Source: Salipiger bermudensis HTCC2601 (GTDB lineage Bacteria; Pseudomonadota; Alphaproteobacteria; Rhodobacterales; Rhodobacteraceae). Taken from it: DNA of 64,000 nucleotides. The translations under genes were made by a program, and so were the position numbers. Within the stretch, counting starts at the first letter, position 1. The number at the start of each line of letters is the position of its first letter. The notes under the pieces were generated by a model. It ran no database searches. It was not told the origin of the DNA and worked only from the letters and a program-made list of their open reading frames with translations. The stretch lies in NCBI RefSeq assembly GCF_000153725.1, contig NZ_DS022276.1:467633-531632 (forward strand), in the 5' to 3' direction. This document shows, one piece after another, positions 28,845-36,982 of this stretch.

Positions 28845-30533
28845 TCACGTCACCGCGATGCGCTCCACCTCGCGGTCGGCGGGCTCACGCTGGGACGCAT
28901 CGCGCCGCGCCCAGGGCACGTCGATGACGCAATGCAACCCGGTCGGGGTAAGCTCGCGCACGAGCTTGCCCTCGAGCTGCAGCTCGATCATCAGCCGCAG
29001 CAGGCTCGAGCCGAAGCCCGGTACGTCGAACCCTTCGCGATCCAGCGGACCGGCAACCGTCTCGATCCAGTCCAGATGCAGGCGGCCGTCGGTGACATCC
29101 CAGCTCACGTCGAGCGCCCCGCCCGCGTCCTTCAGCGCACCGTGCTTCGAGGCATTGGTCACCAGCTCGTGCACCACCATGCCGAGCATCTGGCATTCCT
29201 CCGAGCTCAGCACCACCGCAGGGCCGCTCATGCTCACCCTGATCTCGCCCCCGCCGGCATAAGGCGCAAGCTCCTGCGACAGCAGGCGGGAGAGGGCCAC
29301 CGGCTCCCAGCGCTGATCGGCAAGCAACGAGTGGTTCTGCGCCAGCGCGCTCAGCCGGTCGATCAACTTGGCGCGCATCACTTCGGGCTCTTCGGGCCGC
29401 GCCAGCCGCACGATGCCCTGTACCACCGCCAGCAGGTTGCGCGAGCGGTGATTGATCTCGTCCGACATCAGCCGTTCGCGTTCGGCGGCGCGGGCGCGGT
29501 CCATCAACGCCTTCATCCGCGACAGCACCTGCTCGACCGTCTCGAGCTCGAGATCCGTCCAGTGCCGCGCCTTGCAGGAATGCACGAAGAGGATCGCCTC
29601 GGTGCGCCCGTCCTCGACCCATGGCACCGCCAGCGCGGCCTCGCAGTTCAGGCTGTCGAGCACCGTCCGGTCGATGGCGGCGCGGGTCGGATCGGTGCCG
29701 TCGAGCCGGATCACGCGACCGTCGAGCAACTGCTGCCAGGCCGCGTCGAGGATCGGCGCGCGCGCCATCCCGGACGGCACAGGCGGCACACCTTCGGCCG
29801 CCCACTGCTCGATCACGGGCATCTTGGCGCGCAGCCCGTCCTGCACCCTTTCTCGCAGACCGACCCGGTCGACACCAAGATGCGCGCCCAGCATGGCGAT
29901 CGAGCACCGCCGAAGCTCGGCAAGGTCCGTCACGTTGCGGAACACATCGCTCAGCTCGAGCAGGAAACGGGTGTTTTCCTGCTGAAGAACCTGCCGCGTG
30001 GTCTCGTTGCCGGAGTTGAAGACGCCGCCGATGGAACCGTCATCGTCGCGGATCGGGGTGAAATTGTAGGTCCAGTAGGTCTCTTCCTCGACCCCGAAGC
30101 GGCGCATCGGCAGCATCTGGTCCCGGAAATAGACGCCTTCCCCGGTGCTGATCGCCTGGGCGAACTGCGGCTCGATGATATGCCAGATGTCCGACCAGAC
30201 CTCGGCGGCGGGTTCACCGAGACAGCCGGGGTGGCGCGGGCCGGGAATGTGCGACCAGCTGTCATTGTAGAGCAGGCGCAGCTCCGGCCCCCAGTAGATA
30301 CAGGTCGGAAAGGCCGAGTTCAGCGCGATACCCAGCGCCGAGCGCAGCGCCGCTGGCCAGTCTTCGGACGGGCCAAGCGGATGCTCTGACCAGTCGAACT
30401 CGCGAATGCGGCGGGCCATCTCGCTGGGCCCGGAAAGGAAGGAATTCTTGTCAAAGTTCGGAGACTGACGGCGTAGCAACAAGTTCTCCAGTGTGAGGTC
30501 CGATGCCAGACCCATGCCGCCACGCGGCGGCAT
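28845..30533 (-). CDS. HWE-family sensor histidine kinase with PAS and GAF domains
   Basis: A soluble kinase of about 562 residues. A PAS domain covers roughly 70-190 (PTCIYWGPELRLLYNDSW to YNFTPIRDDDGSIGGVFN). A GAF domain covers about 205-345. The HWE kinase core follows: His362 in SDEINHRSRNLL, the N-box HELVTNASKHG and WIET that names the family. No transmembrane helix is present, so it senses an internal signal, perhaps light or redox through PAS/GAF. No response regulator is next to it. The start is uncertain: two ATGs six codons apart lie in opposite arms of a perfect hairpin, and a later ATG at MARRIREFDW is also possible. Confidence 0.85.
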   Translation of the reverse strand: MPPRGGMGLASDLTLENLLLRRQSPNFDKNSFLSGPSEMARRIREFDWSEHPLGPSEDWPAALRSALGIALNSAFPTCIYWGPELRLLYNDSWSHIPGPRHPGCLGEPAAEVWSDIWHIIEPQFAQAISTGEGVYFRDQMLPMRRFGVEEETYWTYNFTPIRDDDGSIGGVFNSGNETTRQVLQQENTRFLLELSDVFRNVTDLAELRRCSIAMLGAHLGVDRVGLRERVQDGLRAKMPVIEQWAAEGVPPVPSGMARAPILDAAWQQLLDGRVIRLDGTDPTRAAIDRTVLDSLNCEAALAVPWVEDGRTEAILFVHSCKARHWTDLELETVEQVLSRMKALMDRARAAERERLMSDEINHRSRNLLAVVQGIVRLARPEEPEVMRAKLIDRLSALAQNHSLLADQRWEPVALSRLLSQELAPYAGGGEIRVSMSGPAVVLSSEECQMLGMVVHELVTNASKHGALKDAGGALDVSWDVTDGRLHLDWIETVAGPLDREGFDVPGFGSSLLRLMIELQLEGKLVRELTPTGLHCVIDVPWARRDASQREPADREVERIAVT

Positions 30534-30538
30534 GGCTG
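30507..30538 (-). other. Hairpin covering candidate start codons of the HWE kinase gene
   Basis: The 10-base arms CCATGCCGCC and GGCGGCATGG pair perfectly around a GCGT loop, and each arm includes an in-frame ATG of the kinase gene. If transcribed, it would hide both starts. No Shine-Dalgarno sequence is visible before either ATG. Confidence 0.5.
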
Positions 30539-30698
30539 GACTGAAACGATAGGGACAAGCGCATGTGCTTGCAAACGGTATCACTGTTCAGATCCAAGAA
30601 GTGAGCCACCTGCCCTGACGTGACGCACAGCCGGGTCTGATGCTCCGAGTACAACGAGATTACCTGCGACGCCCGAAACTTGGACGGCCTCCATATAG

Positions 30699-30716
30699 AT
30701 TGAATTGCAAATCAAT
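30699..30716. promoter_or_regulatory. Putative MarR operator
   Basis: ATTGAATTGCAAATCAAT is an 18-base inverted repeat with 8 of 9 pairs matched, in an A+T-rich stretch 22 bases upstream of the MarR gene. This is the size and position expected for a MarR dimer site controlling its own operon. Confidence 0.6.
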
Positions 30717-30738
30717 TTAAATATGCTAGATCGCGTGC

Positions 30739-31212
30739 ATGACCACGCCCCCCTCCTCCCCTCGCTACCGGCTCGGAATCCGGTTCTCGCTGCTCGCCCG
30801 ACGCTGGCGCCGAGCGCTCGACGCCCATCTTGCCGGCAACGGCCTGACCGATGCCACTTGGGTGCCGCTCGTGCATCTGGCCGAGACCGGCGGCGGCATT
30901 CCGCAAAAGGCGCTCGCCGCGCTGGTCGGCGTCGACGGCTCCAGCCTCGTGCGGGTGCTCGACATCCATGTGCGCGACGGCCTGATCGAGCGCCGCCCAG
31001 ACCCCGATGACGGCCGCGCACGCCTGATCCACCTTACCGCCGCCGGAACGCAGCGGGTCGCCGAGATCCGCGCCGAGCTTGCCCGCGCCGAGGAAGAGCT
31101 GCTCGCCGATCTCAGCGATGCCGAGATCGAGACCATGCTGGCGCAGTTCGCCCGCATCGAGGCAAGGCTCGCGGCCCGGCAGGGGACCGACAGACAGGAG
31201 ACCGACAGATGA
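30739..31212 (+). CDS. MarR-family transcriptional regulator
   Basis: A 157-residue winged-helix repressor. The DNA-binding part is at about 55-100 (KALAALVGVDGSSLVRVLDIHVRDGLIERRPDPDDGRAR in two segments), with the typical DPDDGRA wing. Flanking helices form the dimerisation domain. The C-terminal tail is rich in Gln, Asp and Arg (TDRQETDR repeat). It overlaps the FUSC gene by four bases (ATGA) and so is its likely local regulator; an effector that releases it from the upstream palindrome would induce efflux. Confidence 0.92.
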   Translation: MTTPPSSPRYRLGIRFSLLARRWRRALDAHLAGNGLTDATWVPLVHLAETGGGIPQKALAALVGVDGSSLVRVLDIHVRDGLIERRPDPDDGRARLIHLTAAGTQRVAEIRAELARAEEELLADLSDAEIETMLAQFARIEARLAARQGTDRQETDR

Positions 31213-32321
31213 GCACCACCGATCCCGCGCTTGACCGCCCCCGCCGCATCGACGTCGCCCGCCACCTGCTGTGCGCGGACGCGCTGCGCGGCAGCCTGGC
31301 CTTTCAGGCACAGCCGTCCCTACGCAACTCCTGCCTCGCCGGGTTCCAGGCCGCGCTCACCGTGGCCATCGCCCTGCCGCTGTTTCACCTCTCGGCCTTC
31401 GCGCACCTGATCGGCTTTGCCGCGCTCGGGGCGCTGGTGGCACTGTTCGGCCGGTTCGAGGCCACCAAGGGGCGCAACCGCGTCGTGCTGCTGGCGGCGC
31501 TCTGCCAGGTCTCGGCAGTGCTGGCGATGTCGACCGCGAGCTGGCTCGGCGTGCCGCCGCTGCTTGAACTCTTGCTGCTGGCACTGGCCTGCGGGCTCTA
31601 TTTCTTCATCGCCGTGACCGGGCGCTTCGGCCCGCCGGGCGCACTGATCTTCGTCTTCGCTGCGGGCGCCGCTCTGGCCCCTGTCGGATCGGGCGCCGAG
31701 GTGCTGGCGCGCGGCGCGGCCACCGGCGCCGTGGCGCTTCTCGCCTGGGCGATCTGCGGGCTGACCGAGTGGTTGCGCCACCTGCCCGACGAGACCCGCC
31801 GCTTCCCCAGCGAGGCCGCGCGCCCGATGGGCCATCGCCTGACCGCATCGCTGCGCATCGTTCTGGGCGCCCTTATCGCGCTTCTGGTCAGCCATGCGCT
31901 CGGGGCCGATCACCCGGTCTGGGCCGCCATGGGCGCGTTGGCGGTGCTTCAGGGACCGCAGCTGCACATCAATTTCCACCGGGCGCTGCAACGCATGGCC
32001 GGCGCCGTGGTCGGCGCGACCTTCGCCTGGCTGATCCTGGTGCAGGAGCCTTCCGTCTGGACCATCATCGCCCTGCTATTCACCCTGCAATTCGCAACCG
32101 AGCTGGTGATCGGCTCGAACTACGGGTTAGGGCAAATCTTCGTCACACCGATGGCGCTGCTGATGAGCCATCTCGCCGCACCGGCAGCGGCCGGAGCCGC
32201 CATGGCCCCCGAGCGGGTGCTCGATACGCTGCTCGGCGCCAGCGTCGGCATCGTCCTCGCGATCCTGCTCTCGACACTGGACGACCGCCACCACGTCGCG
32301 GCCCGGCGCCGGCCCGGCTGA
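31209..32321 (+). CDS. FUSC-family inner-membrane transporter
   Basis: A 370-residue membrane protein with two blocks of hydrophobic helices (about 45-190 and 210-355), the arrangement of FUSC/aromatic-acid-exporter-like proteins. Conserved-looking pieces are FAALGALVALFG in block 1 and HPVWAAMGALAVLQGP followed by HRALQRMAGAVVGA in block 2, resembling the PF13515 core. Relatives export aromatic acids or toxic compounds. It is the second gene of the marR operon and lacks the large cytoplasmic domain of full-length AaeB. It ends close to a palindromic repeat and converges with the halogenase gene. Confidence 0.88.
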   Translation: MSTTDPALDRPRRIDVARHLLCADALRGSLAFQAQPSLRNSCLAGFQAALTVAIALPLFHLSAFAHLIGFAALGALVALFGRFEATKGRNRVVLLAALCQVSAVLAMSTASWLGVPPLLELLLLALACGLYFFIAVTGRFGPPGALIFVFAAGAALAPVGSGAEVLARGAATGAVALLAWAICGLTEWLRHLPDETRRFPSEAARPMGHRLTASLRIVLGALIALLVSHALGADHPVWAAMGALAVLQGPQLHINFHRALQRMAGAVVGATFAWLILVQEPSVWTIIALLFTLQFATELVIGSNYGLGQIFVTPMALLMSHLAAPAAAGAAMAPERVLDTLLGASVGIVLAILLSTLDDRHHVAARRRPG

Positions 32322-32336
32322 TCCGCGACCAAGGGC

Positions 32337-32362
32337 CAAGATTTTTCGTACGAAAAATCTTG
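32337..32362. repeat. Palindromic repeat, copy 3
   Basis: Perfect 26-base palindrome with arms CAAGATTTTTCGT / ACGAAAAATCTTG, between the convergent FUSC and halogenase stops. It belongs to the same family as copies 1, 2 and 4 and could also end transcription from either side. Confidence 0.9.
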
Positions 32363-32374
32363 CGCGCCCCGCGC

Positions 32375-33994
32375 TCAGAACAGCACCGGCGTTTCCTTGA
32401 GACAGGAGCCTGTCCTGGCCGCCACCACGGCCGGTGTCTTGCGGGCAGCGCCGGGCTCCAGCTCTCCCCGGAGCGCCATCAGGAGCCGGTGATGATCGCC
32501 CTTGTAGTCCACGATCTTTGCAAAACGGATATCAGCATCGCGCAGATAGGCCTTCCACGAGCCCGCCCGGACCTCGCGCGGCGTGTTCAGCCGCTCGGCC
32601 CCGTAGCCATTTTCATAGCATCGCTTCCCGAAAAGCACGGTCTGGTAAGTGTCATGCGTGAAGAGCTGCGCGCTTTCGAGGTCGTGCTGCGTCGGCAGCT
32701 GATATTGCCAGAGCTCGAGATTCTCCGCCAGCCGGTCGGTGATCTTCAGTTCTGTCCGGGCGTCGATCCAGTAGGCGCTGTCCTCGCGGTTGCCCATCCG
32801 GTAGTGCAGGCAAATGAAATCCCGCACCTCTCCGTAAAGGTCATCGACGAGGCGGTTGAAGCGACGCCGGACGGGCGCCTCGTAATCCGTGCTCGGCATG
32901 TTGAAGAGCAGCATCCGGATGCTCTGGTCGATCATGTGGATCGCCGTCGATTCCAGCGGCTCGATGAAACCTCCCGACAGGCCCATCGCGATGCAGTTCT
33001 TTACCCAGGCCCGGCGCGAGCGCCCGATGCGCATCGGGATCACCCGCGGCTCCGAGCCGGGCGGGGCGGCAGCGCCGAGATGGGCGAGGAACTCGTCCCG
33101 GGCCTCGTCGTCGGTGCGGTGCGCCGACGAGAACACGTAGCCCGTGCCCACCCGGTTGAAGAGCGGCACGCTCCATGACCAGCCGGCGCCAAGCGCGGTG
33201 GAGCTGGTGAAGGGGGGAAGCTTCTCAGGGTTCGTGTGCGGAATCTGCAGCGCCATGGCGCGGTCGTTGCCAAGATAGTCGCTGTAATCCTCGAACGGCT
33301 CGTCCAGCGCCTCGCGGATGATCCGACCGCGAAAGCCGGTGCAGTCGATCACCAGTTCGACCGGATGCCGCCCGCGCTCGCGCAGCTGCAAAGCCGCGAC
33401 GTAGCCGCGCTCGTCAAGCTCGACATCATCGACATCGTCGAGGACGTGCTCGATGCCACGCTCGGTGCCGACCTCTGCCAGCAGCTTTGCGAAGGCCACG
33501 GCGTTGAGGTGATACGCGTAAGCCGGCTTGGGCATCGGGTCGGCCTTGGGGTCCTTGAACGAAAATGGCCCCTTGAAGGCCTTCGCCATGTGAGCATAGG
33601 GCGAGTAGCAACTGACATAGTCGCGTTTGCCCGCGCCGAAGGCATGGAAATGGTTGCCGATGCTCACCCCGTCGAGCGACGGCGCGTTGGAGAACGGGTT
33701 AAGGTAAGAGACGAGCTTTCCTTTGCGGTCGGTGTTCCAGTTCCGGAACATCACCCCGGTCTTGAAGGTCGCGTCGCAGCGGCGAAAGAAGGTGCGCTCG
33801 TCGAGCCCGATCTGGCGCAGCGTAAATGGCATCTGCGGCACCGTCGCCTCTCCCACGCCGACGGTCGGAATATTCGGAGACTCGATCAGCGTGATGCGGA
33901 TCCGCTCGGCGCAGGCGCGCCTGAGATAGACCGCGGCCAGCCAGCCGGCGGTGCCTCCTCCCACGATGGTGATCGAACTCAGCGGTTGTCCCAT
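32375..33994 (-). CDS. Flavin-dependent halogenase (tryptophan-halogenase family)
   Basis: A 539-residue FADH2-dependent halogenase. All diagnostic elements are present: the flavin motif VGGGTAGW (11-18), catalytic Lys78 in DATFKTG (equivalent of PrnA Lys79), the signature GWSWSVP (271-277) that blocks monooxygenase activity, and FIEPLEST with Glu345/Glu348. The enzyme would chlorinate or brominate a free aromatic substrate; tryptophan is only one option. No flavin reductase, NRPS or PKS gene is near. It is a single-gene unit with A+T-rich palindromes on both sides. The ATG start is the first in frame; GAGC lies a few bases upstream. Confidence 0.93.
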   Translation of the reverse strand: MGQPLSSITIVGGGTAGWLAAVYLRRACAERIRITLIESPNIPTVGVGEATVPQMPFTLRQIGLDERTFFRRCDATFKTGVMFRNWNTDRKGKLVSYLNPFSNAPSLDGVSIGNHFHAFGAGKRDYVSCYSPYAHMAKAFKGPFSFKDPKADPMPKPAYAYHLNAVAFAKLLAEVGTERGIEHVLDDVDDVELDERGYVAALQLRERGRHPVELVIDCTGFRGRIIREALDEPFEDYSDYLGNDRAMALQIPHTNPEKLPPFTSSTALGAGWSWSVPLFNRVGTGYVFSSAHRTDDEARDEFLAHLGAAAPPGSEPRVIPMRIGRSRRAWVKNCIAMGLSGGFIEPLESTAIHMIDQSIRMLLFNMPSTDYEAPVRRRFNRLVDDLYGEVRDFICLHYRMGNREDSAYWIDARTELKITDRLAENLELWQYQLPTQHDLESAQLFTHDTYQTVLFGKRCYENGYGAERLNTPREVRAGSWKAYLRDADIRFAKIVDYKGDHHRLLMALRGELEPGAARKTPAVVAARTGSCLKETPVLF

Positions 33995-34108
33995 GTCATG
34001 CTCCCCTGCACCCCGAGCGCCCCTCCTACGGCCGCTCCGTCCGTATCAGGATGGCATGGGACATCGCTCCGGGTCACGCGTCATGTTCCCGATCCCGACA
34101 CTGGCACG

Positions 34109-34138
34109 AAAAACGCGCCCCGGCAGGACCGAGACGCG
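34109..34138 (-). terminator. Rho-independent terminator of the decarboxylase gene
   Basis: Read on the minus strand, CGCGTCTCGG pairs with CCGGGGCGCG (two G-U pairs) around a five-base loop and is followed by TTTTT. It lies about 80 bases past the decarboxylase stop and upstream of the halogenase. Confidence 0.8.
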
Positions 34139-34175
34139 TGCACTGGCGGCGGGGACATGGCCCCGATCATCGCGC

Positions 34176-34207
34176 GCCCAAGATTTTTCGTACGAAAAAT
34201 CTTGGGC
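34176..34207. repeat. Palindromic repeat, copy 4
   Basis: Perfect 32-base palindrome with 16-base arms (GCCCAAGATTTTTCGT / ACGAAAAATCTTGGGC), eight bases after the decarboxylase stop. Its inner 26 bases are identical to copy 3 on the other side of the halogenase gene. Confidence 0.92.
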
Positions 34208-34215
34208 TGGCCCGC

Positions 34216-36504
34216 TCACTCGGCGACGCAATCGGCGAAGTACCGGGTCTGACCGTCCTCGCCCGCTTCCGCAACAAGGCCGTGGATATCGGTCTCGAAG
34301 CCCGGGCACTCACGTGCAAACTCGCGGTTGAAGCGCAGGTAGTCGACGATCTTGGCGTTGAACACCTCGCCCGGGATCAGCAGCGGGATGCCCGGCGGGT
34401 AGGGCGTCACGAGGCTGGTGGTGATGCGCCCCTCGAGCTCGTCGATGCCCACCCGGTCGGTCTTGCGACGCGCGATATGCGAGAACGCCTCCGAGGGCGT
34501 CATCGCCGGGCGGTGATCGCTGAGATAGATCTCGGTCGAGAGCCGCGCCACGTCGTACTTGGCATACATCTGGTGCACATGCTGGCAGAGATCGCGCAGC
34601 CCCATTTTCTCGTAGCGGGGCTGCTTGGCGCAAAACTCCGGCATCACCCGCCACAGCGGCTGGTTCTTGTCGAAATCATCCTTGAACTGCTGCAGCGCCG
34701 CGAGAAGCGTGTTCCAGCGACCCTTGGTGATGCCGATGGTGAACATGATGAAGAAGCTGTAGAGGCCGGTCTTCTCGACCACCACGCCATGCTCCGTGAG
34801 GTATTTCGACACGATCGACGCCGGGATGCCGCTGTCGCCGAAATTGCCGTCGATATCGAGGCCGGGGGTGATGATCGTCGCCTTGATCGGGTCAAGCATG
34901 TTGAAGCCCGGCGCCATGTCGCCGAAGCCGTGCCAGCTGTCGCCGCCACCGGTCTCGAGCCCCTCGGCATCGGTCTTCTTGAGTTCCCAGTCGCGGGTGC
35001 GGCCGATGCCCTCCTCGGCAAGATCGTCCGGCCCCCAGACCTTGAACCACCATTCGTCGTCGCCGTACTCCTCGTCGACCTTGCGCATGGCACGGCGGAA
35101 ATCGAGCGCCTCGTCGAGGCTCTCCTCGACCAACGCAGTGCCGCCCGGCGGCTCCATCATCGCCGCCGCCACGTCGCAGCTCGCGATGATCGAGTATTGC
35201 GGGCTGGTGGAGGTGTGCATCAGGTAGCTCTCGTTGAAGAGATGCCGGTCGAGCTTCGTGGTCTGGGAATCCTGCACCAGCACGTGGCTGGCCTGACTGA
35301 TGCCGGCAAGCAGCTTGTGCACCGACTGGGTGGCATAGGTCACCGATTTCTCGGTCCGCCCGCGCTTGCGGCCCATGGCGTGATAGGTGCCGTAGAACGG
35401 ATGGAAGGCGGCATGCGGCAGCCAGGCCTCGTCGAAATGCAGGTTCTCGACCCAGCCGTCGAGCAGGCGCTTGATCTCTTCGGTGTTGTAGAGCACGCCG
35501 TCATAGGTCGACTGGGTCAGCGTCATGATGCGCGGCTGCACCGCCTCGGCGTCGTAGCCCTCGAGCAGCGGGTTGTCGCGGATCTTGGCCTTGATCGACT
35601 CGGGCTCGAACTCGGCGCGCGGGATCGGCCCGATGATGCCCCAATGGTTGCGGGTCGGGCGCAGGAAGACCGGGATCGCGCCGGTCATGATGATCGAGTG
35701 CAGGATCGACTTGTGGCAGTTGCGGTCGACCACCACCACGTCGCCCGGCGCAACACTGTGATGCCAGACCATCTTGTTGCTGGTCGAGGTACCGTTGGTC
35801 ACGAAGAAGCAGTGATCGGCGTTGAAGATCCGCGCCGCGTTGCGCTCGGAAGCGCCGATGGCGCCGTTGTGATCGAGCAGCTGGCCCAGTTCCTCGACGG
35901 CGTTGCACACGTCGGCGCGCAGCATGTTCTCACCGTAGAACTGGTGGTACATTTGCCCGATCGGCGATTTCAGGAAGGCCACGCCCCCCGAGTGGCCGGG
36001 GCAGTGCCACGAGTAGGAGCCATCCTCGGCATAATCGAGCAGCTCCTTGAAGAAGGGCGGCTGGATGCCTTCGAGATAGCTCTTCGCCTCGCGGATGATG
36101 TGGCGGGCGACGAATTCCGGCGTATCCTCGAACATGTGGATGAAGCCGTGCAGCTCGCGTAGGATGTCGTTGGGCAGGTGGCGCGAGGTCTTGGTCTCGC
36201 CATAGACATAGATCGGCACGTCGGCGTTCTTCCAGCGCACTTCCTCGATGAAGGTCCGCAAGTTGAGCACCGCCGGGTCGAGATCCGGGCCCGGGGTGAA
36301 TTCCTCGTCGTCGATCGACAGCACGAAGGCGCTGGCCCGGCTCTGCTGCTGGGCGAACTGGCTCAGGTCGCTGTAGCCGGTGACGCCCAGCACCTCGAAG
36401 CCCTCGCTTTCGATGGCGTCGGCCAGGGCCCGGATGCCCAGGCCCGAGGTGTTCTCGGAGCGGAAATCCTCATCGATGATGACGATGGGAAAACGGAATT
36501 TCAT
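34216..36504 (-). CDS. Orn/Lys/Arg decarboxylase (PLP fold type I)
   Basis: A 762-residue enzyme of the bacterial inducible arginine/lysine/ornithine decarboxylase family. The N-terminal wing domain (about 1-130) is CheY-like (VIIDEDFRSENTSGLG). The PLP domain has the Schiff-base lysine K397 in ATQSVHKLLAG, HCPGHSGG and FDEAWLPHAAFHPFYG. The C-terminal domain contains VTPYPPGIPLLIPGEVF. The product would be agmatine, cadaverine or putrescine; sequence by eye does not decide. The start is fixed by GAGGAGAGGCAG; an in-frame extension upstream runs through two tRNA genes and is not real. No antiporter or agmatinase gene is adjacent. Confidence 0.93.
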   Translation of the reverse strand: MKFRFPIVIIDEDFRSENTSGLGIRALADAIESEGFEVLGVTGYSDLSQFAQQQSRASAFVLSIDDEEFTPGPDLDPAVLNLRTFIEEVRWKNADVPIYVYGETKTSRHLPNDILRELHGFIHMFEDTPEFVARHIIREAKSYLEGIQPPFFKELLDYAEDGSYSWHCPGHSGGVAFLKSPIGQMYHQFYGENMLRADVCNAVEELGQLLDHNGAIGASERNAARIFNADHCFFVTNGTSTSNKMVWHHSVAPGDVVVVDRNCHKSILHSIIMTGAIPVFLRPTRNHWGIIGPIPRAEFEPESIKAKIRDNPLLEGYDAEAVQPRIMTLTQSTYDGVLYNTEEIKRLLDGWVENLHFDEAWLPHAAFHPFYGTYHAMGRKRGRTEKSVTYATQSVHKLLAGISQASHVLVQDSQTTKLDRHLFNESYLMHTSTSPQYSIIASCDVAAAMMEPPGGTALVEESLDEALDFRRAMRKVDEEYGDDEWWFKVWGPDDLAEEGIGRTRDWELKKTDAEGLETGGGDSWHGFGDMAPGFNMLDPIKATIITPGLDIDGNFGDSGIPASIVSKYLTEHGVVVEKTGLYSFFIMFTIGITKGRWNTLLAALQQFKDDFDKNQPLWRVMPEFCAKQPRYEKMGLRDLCQHVHQMYAKYDVARLSTEIYLSDHRPAMTPSEAFSHIARRKTDRVGIDELEGRITTSLVTPYPPGIPLLIPGEVFNAKIVDYLRFNREFARECPGFETDIHGLVAEAGEDGQTRYFADCVAE

Positions 36505-36659
36505 CTGCCTCTCCTCTCGGCCGGCATGACACTTGCCAACGTTGTTTCCGGCCCGGCCCGCCCCGTCAAGGGCCTGCGCGGGCTGCCTCCATACGGGGAC
36601 GGCAGCAGGACAGGCACGAGAGACCCGCTCGGCGGAAGTTCTGATTTTCTGGGAACAAG

Positions 36660-36734
36660 TGGCAGCCCGTAGGGGAATCGAACCCCTCTTTCCAGGTTGA
36701 AAACCTGGCGTCCTAACCGATAGACGAACGGGCC
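36660..36734 (-). tRNA. tRNA-Glu (TTC), copy 1
   Basis: 75 bases including an encoded CCA. Acceptor GGCCCGT pairs with ACGGGCT, the anticodon arm CCAGG-TTTTCAA-CCTGG carries TTC, and the T arm AGGGG-TTCGATT-CCCCT is perfect. It is identical to copy 2. Confidence 0.97.
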
Positions 36735-36770
36735 ACTCTGCGACGATCAGGTCGTCGACTTGCGCTTCGG

Positions 36771-36845
36771 TGGCAGCCCGTAGGGGAATCGAACCCCTCT
36801 TTCCAGGTTGAAAACCTGGCGTCCTAACCGATAGACGAACGGGCC
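36771..36845 (-). tRNA. tRNA-Glu (TTC), copy 2
   Basis: Identical in all 75 bases to copy 1 and separated from it by 36 bases, so a recent tandem duplication or conversion. Both are read away from recJ toward the decarboxylase. Confidence 0.97.
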
Positions 36846-36982
36846 AGAGCCGAAGCGTGACGCGGGTTTTAGGGAATTGCGTGCGCAGCCGCAAGCCCAA
36901 TTTTCATATTTTTCTCTCATGCCTTCCGCCCCACCACGAGCGGAATATATGACTATTTTTCAAGCTCTTAGGCCGAATTTCC

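Noticed and set aside
34051..36162. 703-residue open frame opposite the decarboxylase
   Set aside because: Antisense shadow and lacks any family motif.
36505..36900. In-frame extension of the decarboxylase gene upstream to about 36900
   Set aside because: The extension runs through both tRNA-Glu genes and has repeated translated tRNA sequence; the strong ribosome binding site before 36504 marks the real start.
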